Shown here: positions 14,833 through 22,748 of the stretch, one piece after another
Layout of the letters: each line of letters starts with the position of its first letter
How positions within the stretch are numbered: position 1 is the first letter of the stretch
Source: a virus
DNA length: 64,000 bases
Direction: 5' to 3' (one strand)
IMG/VR virus record: IMGVR_UViG_3300043172_000590
Location: 1 to 64,000 of that record
The notes under the pieces: generated by a model
Seen by the model: the letters and a program-made list of their open reading frames with translations, nothing else
The model's database searches: none
Told to the model about the DNA's origin: nothing
Translations under genes and position numbers: made by a program

Positions 14833-15366
14833 ATGTTAACAATAACAATAAACCTCTATGAGTTCAAGGAGCTTAGCGAGGATATAAAACAAAAAGTACT
14901 AGGAAATCTACATGATATAAATGTTGATTTTGACTGGTGGGGATCTATTTACGATGATGCAGAAAATGTGTTCATTGAAATAGAAGGTTTTGTGCTCGGG
15001 CGGGGAGAGAATATTGATATGAAATTTACAAGCACCCCACACGAGACAGCGGATAAAATAATATCAGAACATGGCGAAGTCTGCGAAACACGGAAGACTG
15101 CCGAAGCCTTCTTGAAGGGGAGAGATTCTTTGGTTAAAAAATATTCCGATGGTATCGCTCTCGATAAAGTTTCAGAAGATAACGAAGCTGAATTTGACGA
15201 GGACTGTGATATATTGGAGGCTGAATTCTTAAAAGACATAGGGAATGATTATCTCACCATGCTAAAAACCGAGAGCGTCTATTTAATGAGCGAAGAAGCG
15301 ATAGTAGAAACCATTCTGTCAAATGGTTACACATTTGAAGAAAATGGTGTAATGCGTAATAAATAA
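14833..15366 (+). CDS. Conserved phage protein of the 'YxFxELSxxxK ... WW' type
   Basis: 177 residues. The N-terminus has INLYEFKELSEDIKQKVL, then a DFDWWGSIYDDA motif and IEIEGFVLGRG. This pattern occurs in many phage and plasmid proteins of unknown function that appear near early or anti-host genes. The C-terminus is acidic (DEAEFDEDCD-like). No catalytic residues are recognisable. Confidence 0.75.
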   Translation: MLTITINLYEFKELSEDIKQKVLGNLHDINVDFDWWGSIYDDAENVFIEIEGFVLGRGENIDMKFTSTPHETADKIISEHGEVCETRKTAEAFLKGRDSLVKKYSDGIALDKVSEDNEAEFDEDCDILEAEFLKDIGNDYLTMLKTESVYLMSEEAIVETILSNGYTFEENGVMRNK

Positions 15367-15370
15367 CTAT

Positions 15371-15610
15371 ATGAAACCAAGAGAATTAAACAGAGACGTT
15401 GCCCGCCTTGTAAAGAAATACAAGAAAGCGAGCACACCCGAACACTACGAGAAAGAACTTCCCGAAATAAAAGCGGAGTGGAAAAGGTTGTGGTATGCAG
15501 ATAGAAAAGCGGAGTACTTTAATATCAAGTCTTTAAAGGCAATGGTAAGGCTCAATGTTATTATCCGTACAATACCGCTTTATCATATTGGATTAGATTT
15601 TGAACTTTAA
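15371..15610 (+). CDS. Small basic protein of unknown function
   Basis: 79 residues, with a basic helical N-terminus (MKPRELNRDVARLVKKYKK) and an aromatic C-terminus (IIRTIPLYHIGLDFEL). It starts 4 bases after the previous stop, so it is co-transcribed. No family recognised. Confidence 0.65.
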   Translation: MKPRELNRDVARLVKKYKKASTPEHYEKELPEIKAEWKRLWYADRKAEYFNIKSLKAMVRLNVIIRTIPLYHIGLDFEL

Positions 15611-15622
15611 TATCTTTACCTC

Positions 15623-15808
15623 ATGCCACAAGAGATAACCAAAGCCGAATGTATTGGATGGCTATGCAATCAGGAGAGCCATATTAAAACTTTCGTAGAA
15701 ACATGTAGTGTTGTTTCATCGAGATTCCCATCAACCAAAGATCAAATGCCCAAGGCAGCAAAAGAGTTAAGGGTAATCAGAAAGATACTACAGCTAATAA
15801 GCGACTAA
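15623..15808 (+). CDS. Small protein of unknown function
   Basis: 61 residues, helical (MPQEITKAECIGWLCNQES ... KELRVIRKILQLI). It lies between two other small genes in a compact rightward operon. No family recognised. Confidence 0.55.
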   Translation: MPQEITKAECIGWLCNQESHIKTFVETCSVVSSRFPSTKDQMPKAAKELRVIRKILQLISD

Positions 15809-15827
15809 TAACTTAAGTCATAGAATA

Positions 15828-16061
15828 ATGAAAACAAATACACACGCAGTTTACCACGAATATAAAAAGAGGGTGACTTCCCTCGCTGACAATCTAACAA
15901 CAAGCGATCTGGCTTGGAGAAGACAAGCATTGAACGATCATCTCGATGCGCTATGTCGGGAATTAACCCACGAGGTTGATACTGGGAATATGAGTGCGGC
16001 AAGGGGCAGCCGGTACAAGAACCGGCTAACCAGCTATACGATTGAAAGACATTCGAAGTGA
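15828..16061 (+). CDS. Small helical protein of unknown function
   Basis: 77 residues, mostly helix with several Arg and His (YHEYKKRVTSLADNL, RRQALNDHLDALCRELTHEV). It is the last gene before the hairpin at 16215-16242. Confidence 0.6.
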   Translation: MKTNTHAVYHEYKKRVTSLADNLTTSDLAWRRQALNDHLDALCRELTHEVDTGNMSAARGSRYKNRLTSYTIERHSK

Positions 16062-16214
16062 ACCATATAATATAAACATTGATAGTGAACGGCTGATAGA
16101 TATATCGGTCGTGAAAGCGTTCTTACCCCGGCGGTCCTGTATTAAATGTTCTTTTTGGATAGAGCAAATGCAAATGTGAATAACTTGTTTAAATCTTTTG
16201 GGACGGTTGGGAGA

Positions 16215-16242
16215 ATCCCTGGGCATTGGTTTGTCCGGGGAT
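16215..16242 (+). terminator. Hairpin in the gap before the 78-residue gene
   Basis: ATCCCTGG / CCGGGGAT (16215-16222, 16235-16242), 8 bp with one wobble, followed by a short T-rich tail. It may end the transcript of the preceding genes. The rest of the 215-base gap (16062-16276) shows no gene and no clear promoter. Confidence 0.4.
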
Positions 16243-16276
16243 TTACTTTAATACAAATCATTAACAATTAGAAACG

Positions 16277-16513
16277 ATGGTACATTTAATATACAAAACA
16301 GACGTGCATCATAGTTATGCATCGAGAGCTTTAATAGGCGTAGCCATGGAGGCATTTACCGCACTAGGGATTATTTTAGAGCAGGCACAAAAAGAAGGAG
16401 AAGATTTGTCTGACGAAGATGCAGCCAACCTAATCAATATCAAGCAAACCCAAGGCTACAAAGGAGAAGGAGAATTTCAATACGAAGAAGTAGAAACAGA
16501 TATTTTACTATAG
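16277..16513 (+). CDS. Conserved small phage protein of unknown function
   Basis: 78 residues. The motif YKTDVHHSYASRALIGVA and the C-terminal IKQTQGYKGEGEFQYEEVE recur in many phages of Bacteroidetes and other hosts, so this is a real, conserved gene, but no function is known. It lies 41 bases before the methyltransferase fusion. Confidence 0.75.
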   Translation: MVHLIYKTDVHHSYASRALIGVAMEAFTALGIILEQAQKEGEDLSDEDAANLINIKQTQGYKGEGEFQYEEVETDILL

Positions 16514-16553
16514 TGTAATCCATTTACAAACAATCATAAGAAAACCTATTATT

Positions 16554-18344
16554 ATGAAAAGAGAATTGACAGAAGCAGCCAAGGCAGCCAAGGCAATAAG
16601 AACTGAGTTAAAAGAGGAATTTCCGGGAGTTAAATTCTCGGTTAAGTCGTCCAATTTTTCAATGGGAGACAGCGTCCACATATCCTATGTTGATGGACCG
16701 TTAACAAAAGATGTAGTAATCATCACAGGTAAGTATCAGCAGGGACATTTCGACGGAATGACAGATATGTATGAGTATTCCAACAGCAGAGACGACATAC
16801 CTCAAAGCAAATACGTACAAGTTGGTCGCACCATGTCAGCAGAGACGAGGGATGCGATATGGAAACATCTACAGGAGACGTTGACCGGATGCGAGGGCAA
16901 GGATATTGAGTCTCTTATTCCTGAATGGAACCAGTACGGATCACATTTAACCTACCGTGTATTTTCAGAGACTAACTACTATACTGAGCCTGAAAAGAAA
17001 GAGTTATCCGCATCTACCGTGGAAGGATTAGATTTTGAAATGGAAAAAACAGTGCACACTAAGAAGGGGCACGACGTCTGGGTAGCTAAATCATCTACCC
17101 GTGTCGGCAAAGATGAGTTCAGGGACTTGCTGGACTGCGCTAAGATGCTGGGAGGGTACTACTCTTCGTACAGTAGAGACGGAGCAGTGCCAGGTTTTCA
17201 GTTTAAATCAGATGAGGCATGCAGGGAGTTTGTAGCTAAATGTAGTAGCGAGACAAAAGAGCCGGTCGATAACACTATTGAGACATCAACAGTAACATCG
17301 AAGACGACAACAAAGAAGTCCGATGTAAAAAATGAGGTAATGGCTGCTAAGTGGCAGAAGCTTTCTGATTCATACAGAAACGAGAGCGACAAGCTGTATG
17401 ACAGGTTGAAGAATGCGCAGACCAATACACCTAAGCGGAACAGGGAATATAATTCCAAGAAAATTGATGCTGATATATTGAGTGATGTATCTATTCTTGC
17501 TCATGGTATTGCATTAGGATACGAGGATGGGACTTTAGCCGAAGAGTTAAAAGTATTGCAGCCAATTAAAAATAAAAGACAACTAATGATGTTTGTCCCG
17601 GGCCATGCTAATACCGGTGGATACTACGACGCCTTTAGAGACACCGTTCCGAATTACAAAAGGAATGGCAATATCACTGCTGGATTAAATGATGTGGGTA
17701 TTGAGACTGAGGCGCAAGCGGATAAGATACTGGAATTATTGAGCGCATTGGATAATACAAGCTCAGCGGAAAAAGAGAAGAGAAAAAACGAGGACAGGAT
17801 TAAGCAGTTGGAGGATAATTTTAAGTTTCAGAAAATCAAAGGATTCTTCCCTACCCCTCTCGATATGGGGCGTGAAATGCTGAGCAGATTGGGAATAACA
17901 AACGGGCAAACTATATCTGATCCATCTGCAGGGCTTGGGCATTTAGCTGCGATTGTCAAGGAAGAATATCCAGACAACACACTGAAAACATTTGAGATAA
18001 GACCCGCTCTCTCGGAAATCCTAACACTCAAAGGATTCGATAATACGTGCGCCGACTTTCTTGAGTGCGATGAGAAATTTGATAGGTTTATTATGAACCC
18101 CCCATTTGAAAACTCACAGGATATTGACCACGTTCGTCATGCGTACTCGTTATTAAACGATGGCGGCAGGATTGTATCTATCATGGGGTCTGGCACATTT
18201 CACAACTCTTCCAAAAAACATAAGGAGTTTCAAGCGTGGATTGACGAGATTGGCGCCGAGTATGAAACAAATCCCGAGGGCTCATTCAAGGGAGCATTTA
18301 AAAGTACAATGGTTGGCTCCTGTATAGTTGTAATTGATAAATAA
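16554..18344 (+). CDS. LPD29-type polyvalent protein fused to an N6-adenine methyltransferase
   Basis: 596 residues. Residues about 1-115 match the LPD29 large-polyvalent-protein domain (AAKAIRTELKEEFPGVKFSV, then DGPLTKDVV, HFDGMTDMYEY). Residues about 165-230 form a second module ending before a charged linker. The C-terminal part (about 430-596) is a methyltransferase: FFPTP near 431, AdoMet motif I D456-PSAGLGH, motif II FEIRP, and catalytic N515-P-P-F, the order of the gamma class. Such fusions in phages and conjugative elements are injected or made early to protect incoming DNA; that role is inferred. It precedes a compact set of small genes. Confidence 0.8.
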   Translation: MKRELTEAAKAAKAIRTELKEEFPGVKFSVKSSNFSMGDSVHISYVDGPLTKDVVIITGKYQQGHFDGMTDMYEYSNSRDDIPQSKYVQVGRTMSAETRDAIWKHLQETLTGCEGKDIESLIPEWNQYGSHLTYRVFSETNYYTEPEKKELSASTVEGLDFEMEKTVHTKKGHDVWVAKSSTRVGKDEFRDLLDCAKMLGGYYSSYSRDGAVPGFQFKSDEACREFVAKCSSETKEPVDNTIETSTVTSKTTTKKSDVKNEVMAAKWQKLSDSYRNESDKLYDRLKNAQTNTPKRNREYNSKKIDADILSDVSILAHGIALGYEDGTLAEELKVLQPIKNKRQLMMFVPGHANTGGYYDAFRDTVPNYKRNGNITAGLNDVGIETEAQADKILELLSALDNTSSAEKEKRKNEDRIKQLEDNFKFQKIKGFFPTPLDMGREMLSRLGITNGQTISDPSAGLGHLAAIVKEEYPDNTLKTFEIRPALSEILTLKGFDNTCADFLECDEKFDRFIMNPPFENSQDIDHVRHAYSLLNDGGRIVSIMGSGTFHNSSKKHKEFQAWIDEIGAEYETNPEGSFKGAFKSTMVGSCIVVIDK

Positions 18345-18351
18345 TAGGCAT

Positions 18352-18729
18352 ATGAACTACAGAAAAGAATTAGAAGACTTAGAGAAAAAGATATCTAACA
18401 GGTTCAATGATTTGACCGACAGATACGACTCCCATAATTTCCTATCGCCTCTATTTGAAGTGCATACAATACTTACCGATGAGGAGATGATAGAGGCACT
18501 GGAAGAAAAGAACGAACTCGACTCCCTTCCTCGAATAGAGGTATATACTACCTACGGTGATGTATTTGACATCTTCGTTACCTCTGTTATTGGGAAGGAC
18601 ATTTATGGAGTGGATGTGGAAGAAACGGACTCCGACAAGACTGCAAGATTTACTAACATCACATCCACATTATCCCGCATAAATCTGATTGAATCCATGA
18701 TTAAATTAAAAGGTATTAAAAATGAGTAG
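18352..18729 (+). CDS. Acidic helical protein of unknown function
   Basis: 125 residues from the ATG at 18352 (MNYRKELEDLEKKIS); an earlier in-frame start would overlap the methyltransferase. Mostly coiled-coil-like N-terminus, then VYTTYGDVFDIFVTSVIG and DGVDVEETDSD-type acidic segments. It overlaps the next gene by 8 bases. No family recognised. Confidence 0.65.
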   Translation: MNYRKELEDLEKKISNRFNDLTDRYDSHNFLSPLFEVHTILTDEEMIEALEEKNELDSLPRIEVYTTYGDVFDIFVTSVIGKDIYGVDVEETDSDKTARFTNITSTLSRINLIESMIKLKGIKNE

Positions 18730-18934
18730 GCCAATAATACTAATAGAGATTAAAGCCGGATGTTTAATAGCAACATCGGCGACCGAAGACATGGATATCC
18801 TGCTACTTGACCATGACTCCTTAGAGAAAGGACAGATAACATGCAAGGATATGCTTAAGCCTGACCAAGTAGTGTCGAGGAATGTAATTGTACTCACAGC
18901 TATGAAAAGGATGGCTGAGAATGATAATAGTTAA
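18722..18934 (+). CDS. Small protein of unknown function
   Basis: 70 residues, beginning MSRPIILIEIKAGC and containing LLLDHDSLEKGQITC. It is coupled to the preceding gene by an 8-base overlap. No family recognised. Confidence 0.55.
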   Translation: MSRPIILIEIKAGCLIATSATEDMDILLLDHDSLEKGQITCKDMLKPDQVVSRNVIVLTAMKRMAENDNS

Positions 18935-18950
18935 TTAGTTGATAGTGAAC

Positions 18951-18957
18951 AAGGAGG
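18951..18957 (+). promoter_or_regulatory. Strong Shine-Dalgarno AAGGAGG
   Basis: A perfect Shine-Dalgarno lies 5 bases before the ATG at 18963. It is unusual here because most genes in this window lack one, and it decides this start over a TTG at 18939. Confidence 0.8.
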
Positions 18958-18962
18958 AACAT

Positions 18963-19343
18963 ATGAAAGCAATTGATAAAATGACAGACCATGAAGTCTG
19001 GTTGGATTGGGTCAATAATTTTGTGACAGTAGAGGCCATGGCGGAATATTACTCCGTAGGTGCCATAGAGATACACAACAAGCTAACCTTAGGGCGTAAT
19101 GAGCACGATAGGTTAGCGAAAATAGAGAAAGCAAAGAAAACCCTCTCAGATGTCGGTTTCCATACCGATAACCTCTGGCATATTGATGATGTCAAGTCAA
19201 AGTTTAAATGCACAGGCAAACAGGCCATGAGTATTCTCAGCGAGGCATTGGCTAATGATGCGACCATGCAGCAGATATGGTACGCTATTGGGTTTCATGC
19301 GGAAGAGGAGGGGCTGTGTGAGGTGGAAGAGGAGCCAGTTTGA
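18963..19343 (+). CDS. Protein of unknown function with helix-turn-helix-like segments
   Basis: 126 residues. It contains VTVEAMAEYYSVGAIEIHNKL, which reads like a helix-turn-helix, and a second such stretch DDVKSKFKCTGKQAMSILSEAL. Two HTH-like segments suggest a small DNA-binding regulator, but no family is certain. Expressed from a strong ribosome-binding site. Confidence 0.6.
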   Translation: MKAIDKMTDHEVWLDWVNNFVTVEAMAEYYSVGAIEIHNKLTLGRNEHDRLAKIEKAKKTLSDVGFHTDNLWHIDDVKSKFKCTGKQAMSILSEALANDATMQQIWYAIGFHAEEEGLCEVEEEPV

Positions 19344-19384
19344 AAATTATATATCTTAACATTTTTACATAAAATTGATTTAAA

Positions 19385-19624
19385 ATGAAAACATTAAAAT
19401 TATTACAACGCAATTTACTATGCATATTGCTATGCGTTATCCTGTGTGCCGGATGCAAGACCGAAGAAACTAAACCAAAACCGTTTGAATTACCACGTAA
19501 TGATATTATGGTTATTTTTGAAAACGGGTACAAAAAAGGTGCACTACATGTGCTAGAAGAGGGTTGCTACAAGCCTGAAAGATGGGAAAAAGATTCTGTT
19601 TCAGTGGTTGTGTTTTGGCAATAA
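19385..19624 (+). CDS. Small phage lipoprotein
   Basis: 79 residues. The N-terminus is a typical lipoprotein signal: Lys-rich start, hydrophobic run (LLCILLCVILC), then the lipobox LCAGC, with Cys to be lipidated. The mature part of about 55 residues has no recognised domain. Phage-coded lipoproteins often block superinfection or inactivate receptors (for example Llp of T5); that role is inferred. Confidence 0.7.
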   Translation: MKTLKLLQRNLLCILLCVILCAGCKTEETKPKPFELPRNDIMVIFENGYKKGALHVLEEGCYKPERWEKDSVSVVVFWQ

Positions 19625-19653
19625 TACATAACGTAATTAATAAACGCAGTTTT

Positions 19654-19839
19654 ATGAAGAATTTAATAGAAGAAATACAGTACCAATTTGAAATGCTAAA
19701 ACGATGGATGCGAGAACAAAAATTGCGTTTATTTGGTGTTAGCAGGTCGTTTTATTGCCAATCAGATATTGAAGGCAATAGAAAATGTAAAAACCAATGC
19801 GACCACTGCAAAGAATATTACAAACCATTAGAGCAATAA
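19654..19839 (+). CDS. Small Cys-rich basic protein
   Basis: 61 residues from the ATG at 19654. A helical N-terminus (MKNLIEEIQYQFEMLKRWM) is followed by a Cys cluster C-X-X-X-C-X-X-C (KCKNQCDHCKEY) that probably binds zinc. An earlier in-frame start at 19582 would overlap the lipoprotein gene. No family recognised. Confidence 0.55.
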   Translation: MKNLIEEIQYQFEMLKRWMREQKLRLFGVSRSFYCQSDIEGNRKCKNQCDHCKEYYKPLEQ

Positions 19840-19870
19840 TATGACTGCTAACTAGCAAATAGACACACCC

Positions 19871-19975
19871 ATGAAATTAGACAAAGATAAAGTAGAGATA
19901 ATACTCGGTTCTGTAGTATTGGCAATAGGATTGTTTTTAGTTGGCATATTACTGAACCTATTTGGAGGAAATTAA
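19871..19975 (+). CDS. 34-residue single-pass membrane peptide
   Basis: MKLDKDKVEIILGSVVLAIG opens a short protein with one membrane helix (about residues 10-31). It ends 4 bases before the next start, so it is co-transcribed. Function unknown. Confidence 0.5.
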   Translation: MKLDKDKVEIILGSVVLAIGLFLVGILLNLFGGN

Positions 19976-19979
19976 AATT

Positions 19980-20516
19980 ATGGAATTACTGCCAGGAATA
20001 ACATTCACAGGAAAACACTTCACCGGAAGAGTGGAGGTGCTTGCAATTAATGAAGAGCATAACGTATTGTGGGTTAGGTGTACTAGCCGAATCAATGGCC
20101 ATTGCTCTCAATTTACAGAGCATTGGGATCTGCAGCATGTAAGATGGGGTATTGAACAGGGAGAATATACCTACGCTCAATTCCCAAATTATCCGTCAGC
20201 CCATTTTTCTGGATTTACTGAGAAGGAGAAATTTATAGATGAGTGTGAAAAACTTGACAATCAATTGTATCATAAGCTCAGAGAGGCAGGGATTGAAAAG
20301 GCGAAAACTCCCGACCACGATAATGTTCCAGATGCTTCTGGCAATCCTATATTTATCCGTCCCACAATGGATGATTTTAAGGATATGTATGGCAGGTCGA
20401 AGCAACTAACCCACGGACACTACGATACTATAAGGACGAGCGTAAAGATAGAGCGGAACAAGCCGTGTCCTTGTGGCTCTAAGAAGAAATATAAAAAGTG
20501 TTGTTTAAATAAATAA
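19980..20516 (+). CDS. Protein with C-terminal SEC-C zinc motif
   Basis: 178 residues from the ATG at 19980; the frame is open from 19962 but no ATG precedes. GGAGG at 19964-19968 is the likely ribosome site. The C-terminus has RNKPCPCGSKKKYKKCC, the SEC-C motif that binds zinc and is known from the SecA tail and many small proteins that bind nucleic acid or ribosomes. The N-terminal domain begins with a beta segment (LLPGITFTGKHFTGRVEVL). The partner is unknown. Confidence 0.75.
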   Translation: MELLPGITFTGKHFTGRVEVLAINEEHNVLWVRCTSRINGHCSQFTEHWDLQHVRWGIEQGEYTYAQFPNYPSAHFSGFTEKEKFIDECEKLDNQLYHKLREAGIEKAKTPDHDNVPDASGNPIFIRPTMDDFKDMYGRSKQLTHGHYDTIRTSVKIERNKPCPCGSKKKYKKCCLNK

Positions 20517-20524
20517 TCGGACAT

Positions 20525-20851
20525 ATGTTATACATCTTAAAGAACCACAGGACTTCGATTGAAGGTGAATGGAAGTATTTCATCTTTGATAGTGAATGGC
20601 AAACAAGGAGCGAATTTACCGCTATGCCTGAAATGGCTAAGGAGAAAGCCCGTATGTTTCAAATGAAGGCAATAAGTCCGCTATACGCTAAGCAGTACTT
20701 TGAATTTAAGGCTGTAGCACTAGAGGATTTTATGTCGAATATAAAGGCCTATCGAGTGAGTCGATTTAATCTCTTGCTGGGTAAGGTCTTGGCAGTAATA
20801 TTGATAATTATAATTGCATGCTTCGCTCTGGGGCTGCATAATAAAATTTAA
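20525..20851 (+). CDS. C-terminally membrane-anchored protein
   Basis: 108 residues. A soluble N-terminal part (YILKNHRTSIEGEWKYFIFD) is followed by a single membrane helix at about residues 84-106 (LLLGKVLAVILIIIIACFAL). A tail-anchored design suggests action at the inner membrane; role unknown. Confidence 0.6.
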   Translation: MLYILKNHRTSIEGEWKYFIFDSEWQTRSEFTAMPEMAKEKARMFQMKAISPLYAKQYFEFKAVALEDFMSNIKAYRVSRFNLLLGKVLAVILIIIIACFALGLHNKI

Positions 20852-20852
20852 T

Positions 20853-21203
20853 ATGAACAATCTAAACAGCAAACAAATAAATGGAATAGTCGAGTGGCTT
20901 GAATCATGGAGCGTCATAAAGGGCACTATTATTCCGTCCCAGTTCAGGGAAGTGGCTGAGAAAAAAGGACACATACTGACCGGGGCCCTGGCAAAAGAAG
21001 CCTTTGCCAATTATGTGTCCGGTAGAATAAAACCAGTCACCCCAAGCATGGGAGGATACTGGTTTGATTATGACAAGAACATATTTATTGCATATAGTTT
21101 CTCTTCTTTCGAGCTGTTTCAAGAAGAGTTTGGTAATCCGGTAGAAGCTCATAAATACGCTAAAGGCGAAGAGGCGACTCTTCCTAGTGGAGATAAGATT
21201 TAA
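20853..21203 (+). CDS. Protein of unknown function
   Basis: 116 residues from the ATG at 20853 (MNNLNSKQINGIVEWLES). The middle has GHILTGALAKEAFANYV and a GGYWFDYDKN segment. Mixed alpha/beta, soluble. The earlier in-frame start at 20814 would overlap the preceding gene. No family recognised. Confidence 0.65.
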   Translation: MNNLNSKQINGIVEWLESWSVIKGTIIPSQFREVAEKKGHILTGALAKEAFANYVSGRIKPVTPSMGGYWFDYDKNIFIAYSFSSFELFQEEFGNPVEAHKYAKGEEATLPSGDKI

Positions 21204-21226
21204 TTATTTACTAATATATAATACAG

Positions 21227-21478
21227 ATGTTTAAAAATAAAGGGCAAATAGTAGAGATTGTAAATAGGGCGGTCCCCTACTCTGGACAGATATGTAACTG
21301 GCAACTCGATAGAGGCGATGGTTCTGTCAAGTTTGATTGGAGAGGCGCCACTTATCGGGTTGAGATCGATGGTTCGGTACGAGAAATAGGGGGCAACCTT
21401 GAAAAGAGTGGTTCTGAGTCTATGCTCATGGAGGCTCTTCTTGGGGCTGTGTTTACATTGAGCTGTAAAGAGGATTAA
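21227..21478 (+). CDS. Small protein of unknown function
   Basis: 83 residues, beta-rich (GSVKFDWRGATYRVEIDGSV) with a short helical end. Member of the compact rightward series. No family recognised. Confidence 0.6.
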   Translation: MFKNKGQIVEIVNRAVPYSGQICNWQLDRGDGSVKFDWRGATYRVEIDGSVREIGGNLEKSGSESMLMEALLGAVFTLSCKED

Positions 21479-21502
21479 ATTGTTTACTAATATTATTTAC
21501 AA

Positions 21503-21775
21503 ATGAAAAGAGCTGTCTATAAATATCCGCTAATGCGTACCACACAAGAAATCACTATGCCTAAGGGCTCAGTGATACTTAGCGTTCAAGCACAGAATGA
21601 CGAACCTCAAATATGGGCGCTCGTGCCTGTTGACGAGGAGGAGACGCAGGCGCGCAGAATATTTATCTTAAATACCGGAGAACCGATAGATGTTATCACA
21701 GAGTGCGTCTTTTTGGGCACGTTTCAGTTAAGGAATGGAGCTTATGTGGGACATGTTTTTGAGATGATAACATAG
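21503..21775 (+). CDS. Small beta-rich protein of unknown function
   Basis: 90 residues: VILSVQAQNDEPQIWALVP and FILNTGEPIDV suggest a small beta barrel; the C-terminus reads LGTFQLRNGAYVGHVFEM. This arrangement is common in small phage proteins of unknown role. It is the last gene before the small RNA at 21.8 kb. Confidence 0.7.
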   Translation: MKRAVYKYPLMRTTQEITMPKGSVILSVQAQNDEPQIWALVPVDEEETQARRIFILNTGEPIDVITECVFLGTFQLRNGAYVGHVFEMIT

Positions 21776-21792
21776 AAATTCATAGGTGTAAT

Positions 21793-21822
21793 TTTGTTTT
21801 TCTGATTTTTGTGGTACTTTTG
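21793..21822 (+). promoter_or_regulatory. Consensus promoter of the 21.8-kb small RNA, overlapped by a palindrome
   Basis: TTTG (21793-21796), 18 bases, TACTTTTG (21815-21822), an exact TAnnTTTG. A 10-bp inverted repeat TTTGAGGTGT / ACGCCTCAAA (21819-21828, 21850-21859) starts inside the -7 box and could act as an operator. Confidence 0.65.
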
Positions 21823-21827
21823 AGGTG

Positions 21828-21956
21828 TTAATCACAGGTGGATTAGAATACGCCTCAAAGAGAATACGTCATGAAAATCGAGAATAATTTACATTCTATA
21901 ATAAATCCGACCTTTGGCTTGACGTATGCTAATTCTAAGGGGTCGGATTTTTCTTT
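21828..21956 (+). ncRNA. Independently transcribed small RNA candidate, about 125-130 bases
   Basis: It has its own consensus promoter and ends in a strong terminator. Predicted elements: a 5' hairpin TAATC-ACAGGTG-GATTA (21829-21845), a small hairpin AGAAT/ATTCT (21881-21885, 21893-21897), the terminator stem, and a perfect 8-base pairing ATACGTCA (21864-21871) with TGACGTAT (21920-21927), which lies in the terminator loop and would form a pseudoknot. No frame within it is convincing (a 33-codon ATG frame runs through the terminator). Function unknown; a trans-acting or decoy RNA is possible. Confidence 0.55.
21903..21950 (+). terminator. Rho-independent terminator of the 21.8-kb small RNA
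   Basis: A 10-bp stem AAATCCGACC / GGTCGGATTT (21903-21912, 21941-21950) followed by TTCTTTTTCTTT. The 294 bases from 21951 to 22244 show no further gene or clear signal. Confidence 0.75.
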
Positions 21957-22244
21957 TTCTTTCTACGATACGTAAGGCTACACACGAAAGGTAGATAGAA
22001 CAAACTACTCAAAATATAGTTTCACACCGAAAAAAGGCAGCGCTTATTGCGCGCGTTTTGCTGTTTAAATTGTAGTATGATTTCTGGGTACTTATTTTCT
22101 GCTACGAGCCTCAACCGATTCCTCGATTGTTTATACGGATGATATGGTACAGATAACTACTCTTCTTTCTGGGAGGGGGAGGGGTACTTATCTTTTTTAC
22201 CTTCCCTTCAAACCTCTTCATGTTTACCGGATAACACGCATACA

Positions 22245-22676
22245 ATGAAAAAGAAAGGCAAACATCAAGTATCAAAAGAGCTGAAACAACGAAAAGCAAA
22301 TAGAACTAAGGCACGTAAATACTCAGGACAATTAAAAAGACGAATCACAAGAGCTGAAAGAATGGTTAAGAGCATCTTGGATGAAGATGGAATAATCTAC
22401 ACTTTTCAGAAACCATTCTACTCACATAATTGTTGTTATATTGTCGATTTCTACTTTGAAAATAAACTAGGAAGGAAATACATAATTGAGCTAGACGGCA
22501 AGACTCATAATCGACACACTAAAGCATATGATAAGAATCGATCATTTTTCTTATATCACAAAAAGGAATGTGCTGTCATTAGGTTTAGAAACGAGGATGT
22601 ATTCAATGATATCGACAAGATTATAGATAAAATTTATAGCTTACACCCCCAATGTATTGATGATATTTTTATGTGA
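22245..22676 (+). CDS. DUF559 / VSR-like endonuclease
   Basis: 143 residues. It has the restriction-endonuclease-like core of the DUF559/VSR group: ITRAERMVKSILDEDG, TFQKPFY, IVDFYFENK, YIIELDGKTHN.HTKAYDKNR and VIRFRNEDVF. The Asp of IVDFYF and the ELDG segment would hold the metal. Related proteins cut mismatched or foreign DNA. A basic N-terminus (KELKQRKANRTKARK) probably adds DNA contacts. It may be a free-standing mobile nuclease or act in DNA repair or competition; not resolved. Confidence 0.8.
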   Translation: MKKKGKHQVSKELKQRKANRTKARKYSGQLKRRITRAERMVKSILDEDGIIYTFQKPFYSHNCCYIVDFYFENKLGRKYIIELDGKTHNRHTKAYDKNRSFFLYHKKECAVIRFRNEDVFNDIDKIIDKIYSLHPQCIDDIFM

Positions 22677-22748
22677 AAAGGGCGCGTTCTGTACTGAAAA
22701 ATGATTACCAGATAATTAAAAGTACTTACATATACACAGTTTAAACTT

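Noticed and set aside
21870-21971. 33-codon ATG frame within the small RNA
   Set aside because: It runs through the terminator stem and lacks a ribosome-binding site; the structure explains the sequence better.
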